DNA of 64,000 nucleotides, taken from assembly GCA_965276665.1 (NCBI GenBank), contig OZ255620.1, positions 248,001-312,000 of the forward strand, in the 5' to 3' direction. Under the pieces are notes generated by a model that was given only the letters and a program-made list of their open reading frames with translations, made no database searches and was not told the DNA's origin. This DNA comes from CAWGJC01 sp965276665 (GTDB taxonomy: Bacteria > Pseudomonadota > Alphaproteobacteria > Acetobacterales > Acetobacteraceae). Below, piece after piece: positions 1 to 9,151 of this stretch (its first letter is position 1; each line of letters starts with the position of its first letter). Both the position numbers and the translations under genes were made by a program.

Positions 1-1
1 G

Positions 2-1498
2 CTGATGGTGACGCTCGGCAGCGTGGTCGCGACGGTCTGGCTCTACACCGTGGTGCCGAAGGGCTTCCTGCCGATCGAGGATACCGGGCTGATCCTCGGC
101 TCGACCCTCGCCTCGCCCGATATCTCGTTCAAGGCGATGTCGGAACGCCAGCAGCAGGTGGTGGACGTGCTGCTGGGCGATCCAGCGATCGCCAGCGTCG
201 GCTCGACGATCGGCGTCTCGACCGGGTTTTCCTCTCTCAACCGCGGCAATCTGACGATCCAGCTGAAACCGCTCGGCCAGCGCGGGCTGTCCTCCGAGGC
301 GGTGATCGCCCGATTACGCGGGAAGCTGGCGGCGATCGGCGGCGTCCAGACCTTCCTGCAATCGGCGCAGGATCTGCGGACCGGCGGACGCAGCGGCGGC
401 TCGCAATTCCAGTTCGTGCTGCTCGACCAGGATCTGGCGGAGCTGCGCACCTGGTCGCAGAAGATGGAGGCCGCGCTGCAGCGCCAGCCGGGCCTGGCGG
501 ATGTCACCAGCGACCAGGACCGCGCCGGCCCGCAGGAAACCGTGGTGATCGACCGTGACGCCGCCGCCCGGCTCGGCGTGACGGTGAGCGCGATCGACGA
601 CGCGCTCAACAACGCTTACTCCCAGCGCCAGATCTCGACGATCTACACCGAGCGCAACCAATACAAGGTGGTGCTGGAGGTCGATCCGAAGCTGCAGGAA
701 GACCCCGCGCTGCTCTCGCATATCTACGTGAACGGCACGAATGACTCGCAGGTGCCGCTCTCCGCGGTCGCCCATTACGAGCCGGATTTCGCGCCGCTCT
801 CGGTGCGGCATCAGGGGCAATTCCCGGCGGCGACGCTCTCCTTCAACCTGCTGCCCGGAGAGGCCCTCGGCAACGCGGCGAATATCGTCGACCAGACGGC
901 GCGCGACCTGCGCATGCCGACCAGCGTGCATTACGAATTCGCCGGCAATGCGAAGTATCTCGCGCAGTCGCTCTCCACCGAGCCGATGCTGATCGGCGCA
1001 GCGCTGATCGCGATCTATATCGTGCTCGGCGTGCTGTACGAGAGCACGATCCATCCATTGACCATTCTCTCTACCCTGCCCTCGGCGGGGCTCGGCGCGC
1101 TGCTCGCGATGCTGCTGACCGGGACGGAGTTCAGCGTCATGGCGGTGATCGGCATCGTGCTGCTGATGGGGATCGTGAAGAAGAACGCGATCATGATGGT
1201 CGATTTCGCGCTCGAGGCCGAGCGCCAGCGCGGGCTCGGGCCGTTGGAGGCGATCCATCTGGCCTGCCTCGAACGTTTCCGTCCGATCATCATGACGACG
1301 CTCGCCGCCCTGCTCGGCGCGCTGCCCCTGGCGCTCGCCTGGGGCACCGGGTCGGAATTCCGCAAGCCGCTCGGCATCGCCATCGTCGGCGGCCTGATCG
1401 TCAGCCAGGCGCTGACGCTCTATACCACCCCGGTGGTCTATCTCGCCCTTGAGCGCTTGACCCGCGGACGGCGCACCAGGATCGTCGCGGCGGAGTGA
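2..1498 (+). CDS. RND multidrug efflux permease, C-terminal half (cut by window edge)
   Basis: The reading frame is open from the first bases, so the start lies outside the window and 498 codons remain. The visible part holds the end of a periplasmic pore/docking region and then the hydrophobic C-terminal membrane segments. The stretch reading GIVKKNAIMMVDFA, followed by RPIIMTTLAALLGALPLA, is the signature of the HAE-1/AcrB-MdtBC permeases, inner-membrane proton antiporters that pump drugs with a fusion protein and an outer-membrane channel. Its TGA directly abuts the stop of the convergent motA gene, leaving no space for a conventional terminator. Substrate is unknown. Confidence 0.93.
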   Translation: MMVTLGSVVATVWLYTVVPKGFLPIEDTGLILGSTLASPDISFKAMSERQQQVVDVLLGDPAIASVGSTIGVSTGFSSLNRGNLTIQLKPLGQRGLSSEAVIARLRGKLAAIGGVQTFLQSAQDLRTGGRSGGSQFQFVLLDQDLAELRTWSQKMEAALQRQPGLADVTSDQDRAGPQETVVIDRDAAARLGVTVSAIDDALNNAYSQRQISTIYTERNQYKVVLEVDPKLQEDPALLSHIYVNGTNDSQVPLSAVAHYEPDFAPLSVRHQGQFPAATLSFNLLPGEALGNAANIVDQTARDLRMPTSVHYEFAGNAKYLAQSLSTEPMLIGAALIAIYIVLGVLYESTIHPLTILSTLPSAGLGALLAMLLTGTEFSVMAVIGIVLLMGIVKKNAIMMVDFALEAERQRGLGPLEAIHLACLERFRPIIMTTLAALLGALPLALAWGTGSEFRKPLGIAIVGGLIVSQALTLYTTPVVYLALERLTRGRRTRIVAAE

Positions 1499-2365
1499 TC
1501 AGGCGATCTGCAGGGTCTGCACCGCCTGCTCGAGCTCCTGGAAGCTCGGCATGTGCTGATTGGGCGCCATCTTGCGGCCGGTCTCGACACTGACCTGCGG
1601 CGCGTTGCCGTGCAGATGCGCCACCAGCACCGCGCGGATCACCTCGAAATACTTGCTCTCCTCCTCGACCACGCCGCGCAGCCGGGAGGCGAACGGCCCG
1701 ACGATGCCGTAGGCGAGCAGGATGCCGAGGAAGGTGCCGACCAGCGCGCCGCCGATCATCGCGCCGAGCACCGCCGGCGGCTGGTCGATATGCGACATCG
1801 TCTTGATCACGCCGAGCACCGCCGCGACGATGCCGAGCGCCGGCAGCCCATCTGAGACGGTCTGCAGCGCGTGCGCCGGGTGCAGCTCCTCATTGAGCGT
1901 CTTCTTCAGCTCTCGCCCCATCACGTCCTCGATCTGGTGGGGATCGTCCGCATTCATGCCGATCATGCGGAGATAGTCGCAGATGATCGCGGTGGCGTGT
2001 TGATTGCCGGCGATCTTCGGGAATTTCTGGAAGGCCGGGCTTTCCTCAGGTGTCTCGATATGCGGCTCGAGCGCCATCGATCCCTTTGTGCTCGCCAGCC
2101 GTGTGAAGTAGTAGAGCAGGCTCAGCAGATCGACGTAATCCTCCTGCTTGAAGACGCCGCCCTTCAGCACTTTCTTGAACCCGGCGATCGTATGCTTCAC
2201 GTCGTGCATCGAGTTGGACATGACGAAGGTGCCGACCGCAGCACCGCCGATCGTGAGCATCTCGAACGGGATCGCCTCGATGAGCGGCCCCATGCTGCCG
2301 CCCGACATCAGATAGCTGCCGAACACGCAGGCGAAGACGAAGCCCAACCCTCCAAGCGTCAGCAT
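1499..2365 (-). CDS. motA: Flagellar motor stator protein MotA
   Basis: This 288-residue protein begins MLTLGGLGFVFACVFGSYL and has the MotA plan: two N-terminal membrane helices, a charged cytoplasmic loop (about residues 70-170) and two more helices near residues 180-235. MotA forms the proton channel with MotB and its loop pushes on the rotor protein FliG. I chose the ATG at 2365 because it matches the family N-terminus; longer readings add only Pro/Arg-rich sequence that is antisense to nothing useful and overlaps motB. It lies 10 bp downstream of motB and is surely co-transcribed. No other flagellar gene is nearby. Confidence 0.93.
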   Translation of the reverse strand: MLTLGGLGFVFACVFGSYLMSGGSMGPLIEAIPFEMLTIGGAAVGTFVMSNSMHDVKHTIAGFKKVLKGGVFKQEDYVDLLSLLYYFTRLASTKGSMALEPHIETPEESPAFQKFPKIAGNQHATAIICDYLRMIGMNADDPHQIEDVMGRELKKTLNEELHPAHALQTVSDGLPALGIVAAVLGVIKTMSHIDQPPAVLGAMIGGALVGTFLGILLAYGIVGPFASRLRGVVEEESKYFEVIRAVLVAHLHGNAPQVSVETGRKMAPNQHMPSFQELEQAVQTLQIA

Positions 2366-2375
2366 TCTGCAACCC

Positions 2376-3626
2376 TCACGACTTGCCGGGCGCGGTCGGC
2401 CGGGCAGCGCCCGCGGCACCGCTCTGGGACGCATTCCGGGTGGCGGCGGTCGGCGGCGGCGGCGCGGTGCGCAGCACCATGATGGCGATGCGGCGGTTGG
2501 CGGCGGCAAAGGGGTCGGCCGGCAGCAGCGGGTCGCGGTCCGCATCGCCGGTGACGCTGCGCAGCCGGGTCTCCGGCAGGCCGGCATCGACGAGCAGGCG
2601 CCGCGTCGCGTTGGCGCGGTCTGCGGACAGCTCCCAGTTCGTCTTGTCGGTGCCGTGGTAGGGGGTCGCGTCGGTGTGGCCGGCGAGCGAGATCGGCTCG
2701 CTGAGATGCAGCAGGACCGGCGCCACCTTGGTCAGCAGGGCGCGCGCACGATCATTGAGGATCGCGGAGCCGGTGGCGAACATCGGCTGCTTCTCCTCAT
2801 CCATGATCTGGATGCGCAGACCGTCCGGGGTGATGTCGATCGCGAGCTGACGGCCGAGATCGGCGAGATTCGGGTCGGTGCGCACGGCTTCGCGGATCTG
2901 GTCGGCGGCATGCCTGAACGCGGCGCGCTCGGCCTCGGCGGAGTTGGCGGCCTGCTGGGCGTCCGGGCTCGGCAGCGGCGGCACCGCCTGCGCAGCCGCC
3001 GCGGCGGCATTCTGCGCGGCCGCCTGCTGGGCGGCTTGTTGAGCGGAAGCCTGGGCGGAAGGCTGAGCCGGGAGCGGACCGCCCTGGGCCTGCTGATCGA
3101 CGGAGCCGGTGGCGACGTTGCCGGGCTTGTCGGTTTCCTTCCCGGGCGTCTGCTCGGGGCGGCCATGCATCGGCTCGGTGGCCTCCATCGGGCTGGCGGT
3201 CCCGGACTCGGTGCCGGCCGGCGCGGTGGTGCTGGAATCGTCCTGGTTGCGCGGGCGCAGTTCGGTTGGCGTGTCCGACTGCTCCTCCGGGTCGTCCTCG
3301 GGGGGCGCATGGCCGACCAGCGCCTCGACCGCGCCGCGATCCGAGGTCAACGAGCCGTGATCATACGGCGTCTGGCCGCCGAACGGCGCGCCGGTGCCCG
3401 ACGAGCCGCGGCTGATCGGGTTCTTCGGGCTGAAGTAATCGGCGAGGCCACGCCGCTGGTCCTCGGTGGTGGCATTGAGCAGCCACATCAGCAGGAAGAA
3501 GGCCATCATCGCGGTCACGAAATCGGCGTACGCGACCTTCCAGGCGCCGCCATGATGGCCGGCCTCGATGATCTCCTCCTTGCGGATGATGATCGACGAC
3601 TTGTCCTTGCCTCGGCCTTTTGCCAT
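2376..3626 (-). CDS. motB: Flagellar motor stator protein MotB
   Basis: The 416-residue product starts MAKGRGKDKSSIIIRKEE, then has one membrane helix (about residues 33-52) containing the Tyr-Ala-Asp-Phe motif whose Asp35 is the proton-binding residue of MotB. A long Pro/Ala/Gln-rich linker (about 90-220) leads to an OmpA-like peptidoglycan-binding domain (about 270-400, with the NWELSADRA motif). It is longer than E. coli MotB (about 308 residues) because of the linker. An ATG four codons upstream is possible, but the chosen start fits the family. Gene order is motB then motA, the reverse of the enterobacterial pair. Confidence 0.93.
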   Translation of the reverse strand: MAKGRGKDKSSIIIRKEEIIEAGHHGGAWKVAYADFVTAMMAFFLLMWLLNATTEDQRRGLADYFSPKNPISRGSSGTGAPFGGQTPYDHGSLTSDRGAVEALVGHAPPEDDPEEQSDTPTELRPRNQDDSSTTAPAGTESGTASPMEATEPMHGRPEQTPGKETDKPGNVATGSVDQQAQGGPLPAQPSAQASAQQAAQQAAAQNAAAAAAQAVPPLPSPDAQQAANSAEAERAAFRHAADQIREAVRTDPNLADLGRQLAIDITPDGLRIQIMDEEKQPMFATGSAILNDRARALLTKVAPVLLHLSEPISLAGHTDATPYHGTDKTNWELSADRANATRRLLVDAGLPETRLRSVTGDADRDPLLPADPFAAANRRIAIMVLRTAPPPPTAATRNASQSGAAGAARPTAPGKS

Positions 3627-3707
3627 GCGCCCGTACACCCTTTCGCCGGTGGGGGCAGGATGACGCGCGGTTCTTAATCTCCGGCTAAAACCGGACCGGC
3701 GCGCCGG

Positions 3708-4616
3708 TCAGAGATCGAGCGAGCCGCGCAGCACGGGCACGCAGCTTCCCTCGATGCTCGCGGTCACCGGTCCCTCGGCCCCCTTGCGCGCGCGGGCGAA
3801 CAGGTTGCTGGGCCGGCCCATCTCGACGCCCTGCGTGATGTCGAAGGCCAGATCGACCGTATCGCCGGGCGCGAGCGAGGTGAGTAGGGCGGCGAGCGCC
3901 GCATTGGCGCTGCCGGTGGCCGGGTCCTCCGGGATGCCGGCGCCGGGCGCGAACATCCGCGTGGCGAGCCGGGTCGCATCGCCGTCCTGGCGGACGTAGA
4001 ACAGGATCGCCGGGCTGTCCGCGAACCCCTCCACCTCGTCCGCGGCTTCGTCGAAGGCGGCGAGGTTCGGCGCGGCGCGGCGGAGCGCCGCCATGTCCGT
4101 GAGCTCAGCGATGACGAATCCGGTGCCGACCGAGGCGACCAGCGGCGCGTGCGCACCATCGGCGACATCCTCCGTGTCGAGCCCGGCGCAGGAAGCGACC
4201 GTCACCGCCGGAATGGCGACGCCGATGCTCAGCGGCTGCGGCGCCGCGATCGCCGCGCCGGTGACGGCGCCCACCGCATCGTGGCGGAGGGAGACGTGGA
4301 CGAGGCCGGCCTGCTCCTCGAAGACGAGCCGTTTCACCCCGTCATTCCGCCGGCGCGCGAGCACATAGCCGGTGCCGACATTCGGGTGGCCGGCGAACGG
4401 CATCTCGCGGCGGGGGGTGAAGATGCGGACATGGGCGTCGTGCGCCGGATCGGCGGGCGGCAGCACGAAGCTCGTTTCGGAGAGATTGAATTCGCCGGCG
4501 ATCGCCTGCATTTGCTCGTCGGTCAGACCGGACGCGTCGGGGAACACCGCGAGCGGGTTGCCGCCGAACCGGGTCTCGGTGAACACGTCCACCGTCACGA
4601 ACTCATAGCTCGCCAT
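3708..4616 (-). CDS. PhzF family isomerase/epimerase
   Basis: This 302-residue protein opens with YEFVTVDVFTETRFGGNPLAV and has the PhzF double-hotdog motifs: the catalytic glutamate in NLSETSF (Glu47), GHPNVGTGYVL, and the C-terminal IPEDPATGSANAAL. The family catalyses proton shifts, as in trans-2,3-dihydro-3-hydroxyanthranilate isomerisation in phenazine synthesis. No phenazine genes are near, so this is a PhzF-like protein of unknown substrate. It stands alone on the minus strand, between motB and a palindromic repeat. Confidence 0.9.
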   Translation of the reverse strand: MASYEFVTVDVFTETRFGGNPLAVFPDASGLTDEQMQAIAGEFNLSETSFVLPPADPAHDAHVRIFTPRREMPFAGHPNVGTGYVLARRRNDGVKRLVFEEQAGLVHVSLRHDAVGAVTGAAIAAPQPLSIGVAIPAVTVASCAGLDTEDVADGAHAPLVASVGTGFVIAELTDMAALRRAAPNLAAFDEAADEVEGFADSPAILFYVRQDGDATRLATRMFAPGAGIPEDPATGSANAALAALLTSLAPGDTVDLAFDITQGVEMGRPSNLFARARKGAEGPVTASIEGSCVPVLRGSLDL

Positions 4617-4644
4617 CGCGCTTTCTCCGCAGAACCGGGGTGTT

Positions 4645-4774
4645 CTAGAGCATTTTTACCTTCGGTGGAGTCGGCGCCGGCCCTCGCCTCCACCCGGCCT
4701 CCCATCGGTGGTATGCTTCGTTGGGGCCGGGTGGGTGCGAGGGCCGGCGCCGACTTAACTGAAAATGCTCTAGC
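4645..4774. repeat. 130-bp palindromic MITE-like element
   Basis: The ends are perfect 12-bp inverted repeats, CTAGAGCATTTT at 4645 and AAAATGCTCTAG at 4763. Inside, about 30 bp starting GTCGGCGCCGGCCCTCGC is repeated in inverse orientation with few mismatches near the right end, so the whole element can fold on itself. It lies between two genes and codes for nothing. The form is that of a non-autonomous palindromic insertion; the repeat family and its transposase are not identified. Confidence 0.75.
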
Positions 4775-4887
4775 CTTCCCGCGGCGGCGTGTCAGGCGGG
4801 TGTCAGATGGCCCAGGCAAAGCTGCATCCTTGCCGAAACGGCCGCTTTGTGCTCCTCCGGTGGCGTTTCCGGCCGTGCGAGGGATGG

Positions 4888-5076
4888 ATGACCAACCGCA
4901 TATCGCTGCGCCCGCTCACGCTGCTCCTGCTGCTCGGTCTGGCGGGGTGCGAGAACAACCCGTTCGAGACCTGGGCCTGGAACGCGACCCAGGCCGACAC
5001 GCCCGAGCCCGTCGATGCTGCGGCCGGGCGTGGCGTGCCGCCGCCACCGCCCTATCGCGCCACCGTCACGCCGTAG
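4888..5076 (+). CDS. Small lipoprotein, hypothetical
   Basis: A 62-residue protein begins MTNRISLRPL, followed by a leucine-rich hydrophobic stretch and the lipobox LAGC (Cys at about residue 21). This indicates a type II signal peptide and membrane anchoring after lipidation. The mature part is only about 40 residues, ending in a Gly/Pro-rich tail. An upstream GTG/ATG in frame would add a non-signal-like N-terminus, so the ATG at 4888 is preferred. The stop lies 8 bp before the SDR gene, suggesting one transcript. Function unknown. Confidence 0.7.
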   Translation: MTNRISLRPLTLLLLLGLAGCENNPFETWAWNATQADTPEPVDAAAGRGVPPPPPYRATVTP

Positions 5077-5084
5077 CCCCGTTC

Positions 5085-5825
5085 ATGCAGCCCGACCGCC
5101 AGACATTGCTGTTGACCGGAGCCAGCCGCGGCATCGGCCATGCGACGGTGATGCGATTCGCCGAGGCGGGATGGCGTGTCCTGACCGTCTCGCGCCATGC
5201 CTTCCCGGCGGAATGCCCGTGGGAAGGCGGCGAGGAAAACCACGTGCAGCTCGACCTCGCCGATCTCGAGAGCATGCCGGCGGCGATCGCGGATGTCCGG
5301 CGCCGGCTCGGCAACGGAAAGCTGGATGCGCTCGTGAACAATGCCGGCATCTCGCCCAAGGGCGCGGATGGCGGGCGGCTCGGCGTGCTGGAGAGCGAGG
5401 CGGCGATCTGGACGCAGGTGTTCCGCGTCAACCTGATCTCGACCGCCCTGCTGGCGCGCGGGTTGTTCGGGGAATTGAAGGCGGCGCGCGGCGCGATCGT
5501 GAACGTGACCTCGATCGCCGGCTCGCGCGTGCACCCTTTCGCGGGCGTCGCCTACGCGGCGTCGAAAGCGGCGCTCGCGGCGCTGACGCGGGAGATGGCG
5601 CACGATTTCGGACCGCACGGCGTGCGGGTGAACGCGATCGCGCCCGGCGAGATAGACACCGCGATTCTGTCGCCCGGCACCGGCACGATCGTCGAGCAGG
5701 ACATCCCGATGAAACGGCTGGGACGCCCGGCAGAAGTGGCGGACACGATCCACTTCCTCTGCACGAATGCGGCTTCCTACATCAACGGATCCGAGATCTA
5801 CATCGACGGCGGCCAGCACGTCTGA
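5085..5825 (+). CDS. SDR family NAD(P)-dependent oxidoreductase
   Basis: This 246-residue classical short-chain dehydrogenase has the cofactor motif TGASRGIG (11-18), NNAG (85-88), the catalytic Ser143, and YAASK with Tyr157 and Lys161. The C-terminal INGSEIYIDGGQHV is the usual SDR ending. The ATG at 5085 puts the Rossmann motif ten residues from the start, as in the family. It follows the small lipoprotein by 8 bp. The substrate cannot be deduced. Confidence 0.92.
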   Translation: MQPDRQTLLLTGASRGIGHATVMRFAEAGWRVLTVSRHAFPAECPWEGGEENHVQLDLADLESMPAAIADVRRRLGNGKLDALVNNAGISPKGADGGRLGVLESEAAIWTQVFRVNLISTALLARGLFGELKAARGAIVNVTSIAGSRVHPFAGVAYAASKAALAALTREMAHDFGPHGVRVNAIAPGEIDTAILSPGTGTIVEQDIPMKRLGRPAEVADTIHFLCTNAASYINGSEIYIDGGQHV

Positions 5826-5868
5826 AGAGAGCGGCACGCGAGGCTCCGCTCCATTCGAATGTCATGCC

Positions 5869-5904
5869 GCTGCCTCCGGACGCGTGCAAGCGTCCGGAGG
5901 CAGC
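5869..5904. terminator. Bidirectional stem-loop between convergent SDR and HU genes
   Basis: A perfect 15-bp inverted repeat (left arm GCTGCCTCCGGACGC) surrounds a 6-base loop. It ends one base before the stop codon of the HU gene and lies 43 bp after the SDR stop. No T-run follows on the plus strand. The position between converging genes suggests shared termination. Confidence 0.65.
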
Positions 5905-5905
5905 G

Positions 5906-6346
5906 TCAGATGGCTTCCTTCAATTCCTTCGCCGGACGGAAGGCGACTTTCTTGCTTGCCTTGATCTTGATCTGCTCGCCGGTGGCGGGATTGCGGCCCA
6001 TGCGGGCAGCGCGCTTCTTCACCTGCAGGATACCAAGCCCGCCGATGCGGATCTTGCTGCCTTTCTTCAGGTGCGTCACGACCTTCTCGACCATGCCGGT
6101 CATCACCTCGTCGGCCTGGCGGCGCGTCATGCTGTGCGCCTCCGCCAGCTCGCCGGCGATCTGGCGCATGGTGATTGTGGGGATCGCGGCCGTCTTTGCG
6201 GTGGGCGTTGCTGTCGCGGCCGCAGTCGCACTCCTCGCCGACGCGGCCTTGGCGACCTTCGGCGCCCCGGCGATTTTTCCGGTGGCGGGTCTTGCGACGG
6301 CGGGCTTCGCGCTCTTCGGAGCCGGAGCGGCTTTTTTGGCTGGCAT
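5906..6346 (-). CDS. HU-family DNA-binding protein with Lys/Ala/Pro-rich N-terminal tail
   Basis: The last 90 or so of 146 residues form an HU/IHF domain: TMRQIAGELAEAHSMTRRQADEV, then GGLGILQVKKRAARMGRNP with the DNA-arm motif GRNPATGE. The first 53 residues are a low-complexity basic tail (AKKAAPAPKSAKPAVARPA) like histone H1. HU dimers bend and compact DNA; the tail should add non-specific DNA contacts. The ATG at 6346 starts directly at MPAKKA, which is more likely than the ATG 21 codons upstream. Confidence 0.9.
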   Translation of the reverse strand: MPAKKAAPAPKSAKPAVARPATGKIAGAPKVAKAASARSATAAATATPTAKTAAIPTITMRQIAGELAEAHSMTRRQADEVMTGMVEKVVTHLKKGSKIRIGGLGILQVKKRAARMGRNPATGEQIKIKASKKVAFRPAKELKEAI

Positions 6347-6516
6347 ATCTCGACTCGCTCTCTTCGGGGACGCTGATGATTCACTGCTACAGAAAACGCG
6401 AGTCTGCAACTATTAGATCATCGTTCCGGGGTTTAGACCAACGGATTTCCGCCGGTTGCCGGGCCGGGGCGCCTGCTATACATCACGCCGCCCGTAGCCG
6501 GAGCAGCGCCCGCGCC

Positions 6517-7071
6517 ATGTCCGTGATGCCCGACCACTGGATTCGCCGCATGGCGACCGAGCAGGGAATGATCGAGCCCTTCGTCGACCAGCAGCAGCGC
6601 GACGGCGTGATCAGCTATGGGCTTTCAAGCTACGGCTACGATGCGCGGATCGCCGACGAGTTCCGCATCTTCACCAACGTGGACAGCGCGGTGGTGGACC
6701 CGAAGGCCTTCAGCCCAGACAGCTTCGTCACCCGCAAGGCGCCGATCTGCATCATCCCGCCGAACAGCTTCGCGCTCGGCCACACCATCGAGTATTTCCG
6801 CATCCCGCGCGACATGCTGGTCATCTGCCTCGGAAAATCGACCTACGCGCGCTGCGGCATCATCGTGAACGTGACGCCGCTCGAACCCGAATGGGAGGGG
6901 CAGGTCACGATCGAGATCAGCAACACCACGCCGCTCCCCGCGCGCATCCATGCCGGCGAGGGTATCTGTCAATTTCTGTTTCTTCAGGGTGCAAGCGCGC
7001 CGGAAATCTCGTATGCCGACAAGGCGGGCAAATACATGCGTCAGCGCGGCGTCGCGCTGCCCAGACTTTAA
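6517..7071 (+). CDS. dcd: dCTP deaminase
   Basis: The 184-residue protein has the Dcd trimer-family sequence: GVISYGLSSYGYDARIADEF near the N-terminus, GKSTYARCGIIVNVTPLEP with the catalytic glutamate in PLEPEWEG, and ARIHAGEGICQFLFLQG at the C-terminal side. It converts dCTP to dUTP, feeding dTMP synthesis. The ATG at 6517 gives the usual length; one three codons later (MPDHWIRRM) is equally plausible. It lies 31 bp upstream of murA in the same direction. Confidence 0.95.
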   Translation: MSVMPDHWIRRMATEQGMIEPFVDQQQRDGVISYGLSSYGYDARIADEFRIFTNVDSAVVDPKAFSPDSFVTRKAPICIIPPNSFALGHTIEYFRIPRDMLVICLGKSTYARCGIIVNVTPLEPEWEGQVTIEISNTTPLPARIHAGEGICQFLFLQGASAPEISYADKAGKYMRQRGVALPRL

Positions 7072-7102
7072 GCGCTGCGCGCACCTTAAGACAGGACAAG
7101 AC

Positions 7103-8365
<1,263 letters not shown>

Positions 8366-8375
8366 GGTAGGTTAG

Positions 8376-8396
8376 GCCAGGGGTGCTGCCCCTGGC
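8376..8396 (+). terminator. Stem-loop after murA
   Basis: An 8-bp perfect stem (GCCAGGGG / CCCCTGGC) with a 5-base loop begins 10 bp after the murA stop. It is followed by a pyrimidine-rich but not T-only tail, so factor-independent termination is plausible rather than certain. It separates murA from hisG. Confidence 0.55.
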
Positions 8397-8458
8397 TTCA
8401 TCTCCGCCCTTCCTCGCCTGCACTTCCCCACCCGCACCGGCCGGTGTAGATCGCCCGG

Positions 8459-9151
8459 ATGACTGCTCCTTTCCCCGCCGCCGCTCTGGCCCCGGAGGCC
8501 ACCGGCCCGATCATTCTGGCCTTGCCAAAGGGTCGCATTCTCGGCGAGTGCGGCGGATTGCTGGCGCGGGCTGGCATTCATCCGGCGCCGGATTATGCCG
8601 ATGAGGAGAGCCGCCGGCTGCGGTTCCCGACCGATGATCCTGCTCTCGATGTGGTGCGGGTGCGTCCGTTCGACGTTGCGACCTTCGTGGCGTTCGGGGC
8701 GGCGCAGATCGGGATTTGCGGCGCCGATGTGCTGATGGAGTTCGATTACCCGGAGATTTATGCGCCGCTCGATCTCGGCATCGGCCGCTGCCGCGTGTCG
8801 GTGGCCGAGCCGGCGGAGAGCGCGGGGAGCGACGATCCGCGGCGCTGGTCGCTGGTCCGGGTGGCGACGAAATATCCCGCGATCGCGCGGCGGCATTTCG
8901 CCGCGCGGGGCGTCAATGCCGAGGTGGTGGCCTTGAGCGGTTCGATGGAGCTGGCGCCCGGGCTCGGCCTGTCGCGGTTGATCGTCGATCTGGTGCAGAC
9001 CGGCTCGACCCTGAAGGCGAACGGGCTGGTGGAGACCGAGGTGATCGCGCCGGTGACAAGCCGGCTGATCGTCAACCGCACCGCGCTCAAGACGCGGCCG
9101 GAGGAGATCGGCGGCTGGATTGCCAGGTTCCGCGCCGCCCTGGCGGCATGA
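8459..9151 (+). CDS. hisG: ATP phosphoribosyltransferase, short form
   Basis: The 230-residue HisG begins its fold at PIILALPKGRILGE and has the PRPP-binding loop VDLVQTGSTLKANGL near residues 177-191. It joins ATP and PRPP, the first step of histidine synthesis. At this length it lacks the C-terminal regulatory domain of long-form HisG, so it should need HisZ, which is not in the window. Its TGA overlaps the hisD ATG (ATGA), showing translational coupling. Confidence 0.96.
   Translation: MTAPFPAAALAPEATGPIILALPKGRILGECGGLLARAGIHPAPDYADEESRRLRFPTDDPALDVVRVRPFDVATFVAFGAAQIGICGADVLMEFDYPEIYAPLDLGIGRCRVSVAEPAESAGSDDPRRWSLVRVATKYPAIARRHFAARGVNAEVVALSGSMELAPGLGLSRLIVDLVQTGSTLKANGLVETEVIAPVTSRLIVNRTALKTRPEEIGGWIARFRAALAA

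Noticed and set aside
314..1258. Long minus-strand frame opposite the RND gene
   Set aside because: Arg/His-rich low-complexity product, antisense to a clear transporter; typical shadow frame in GC-rich DNA.
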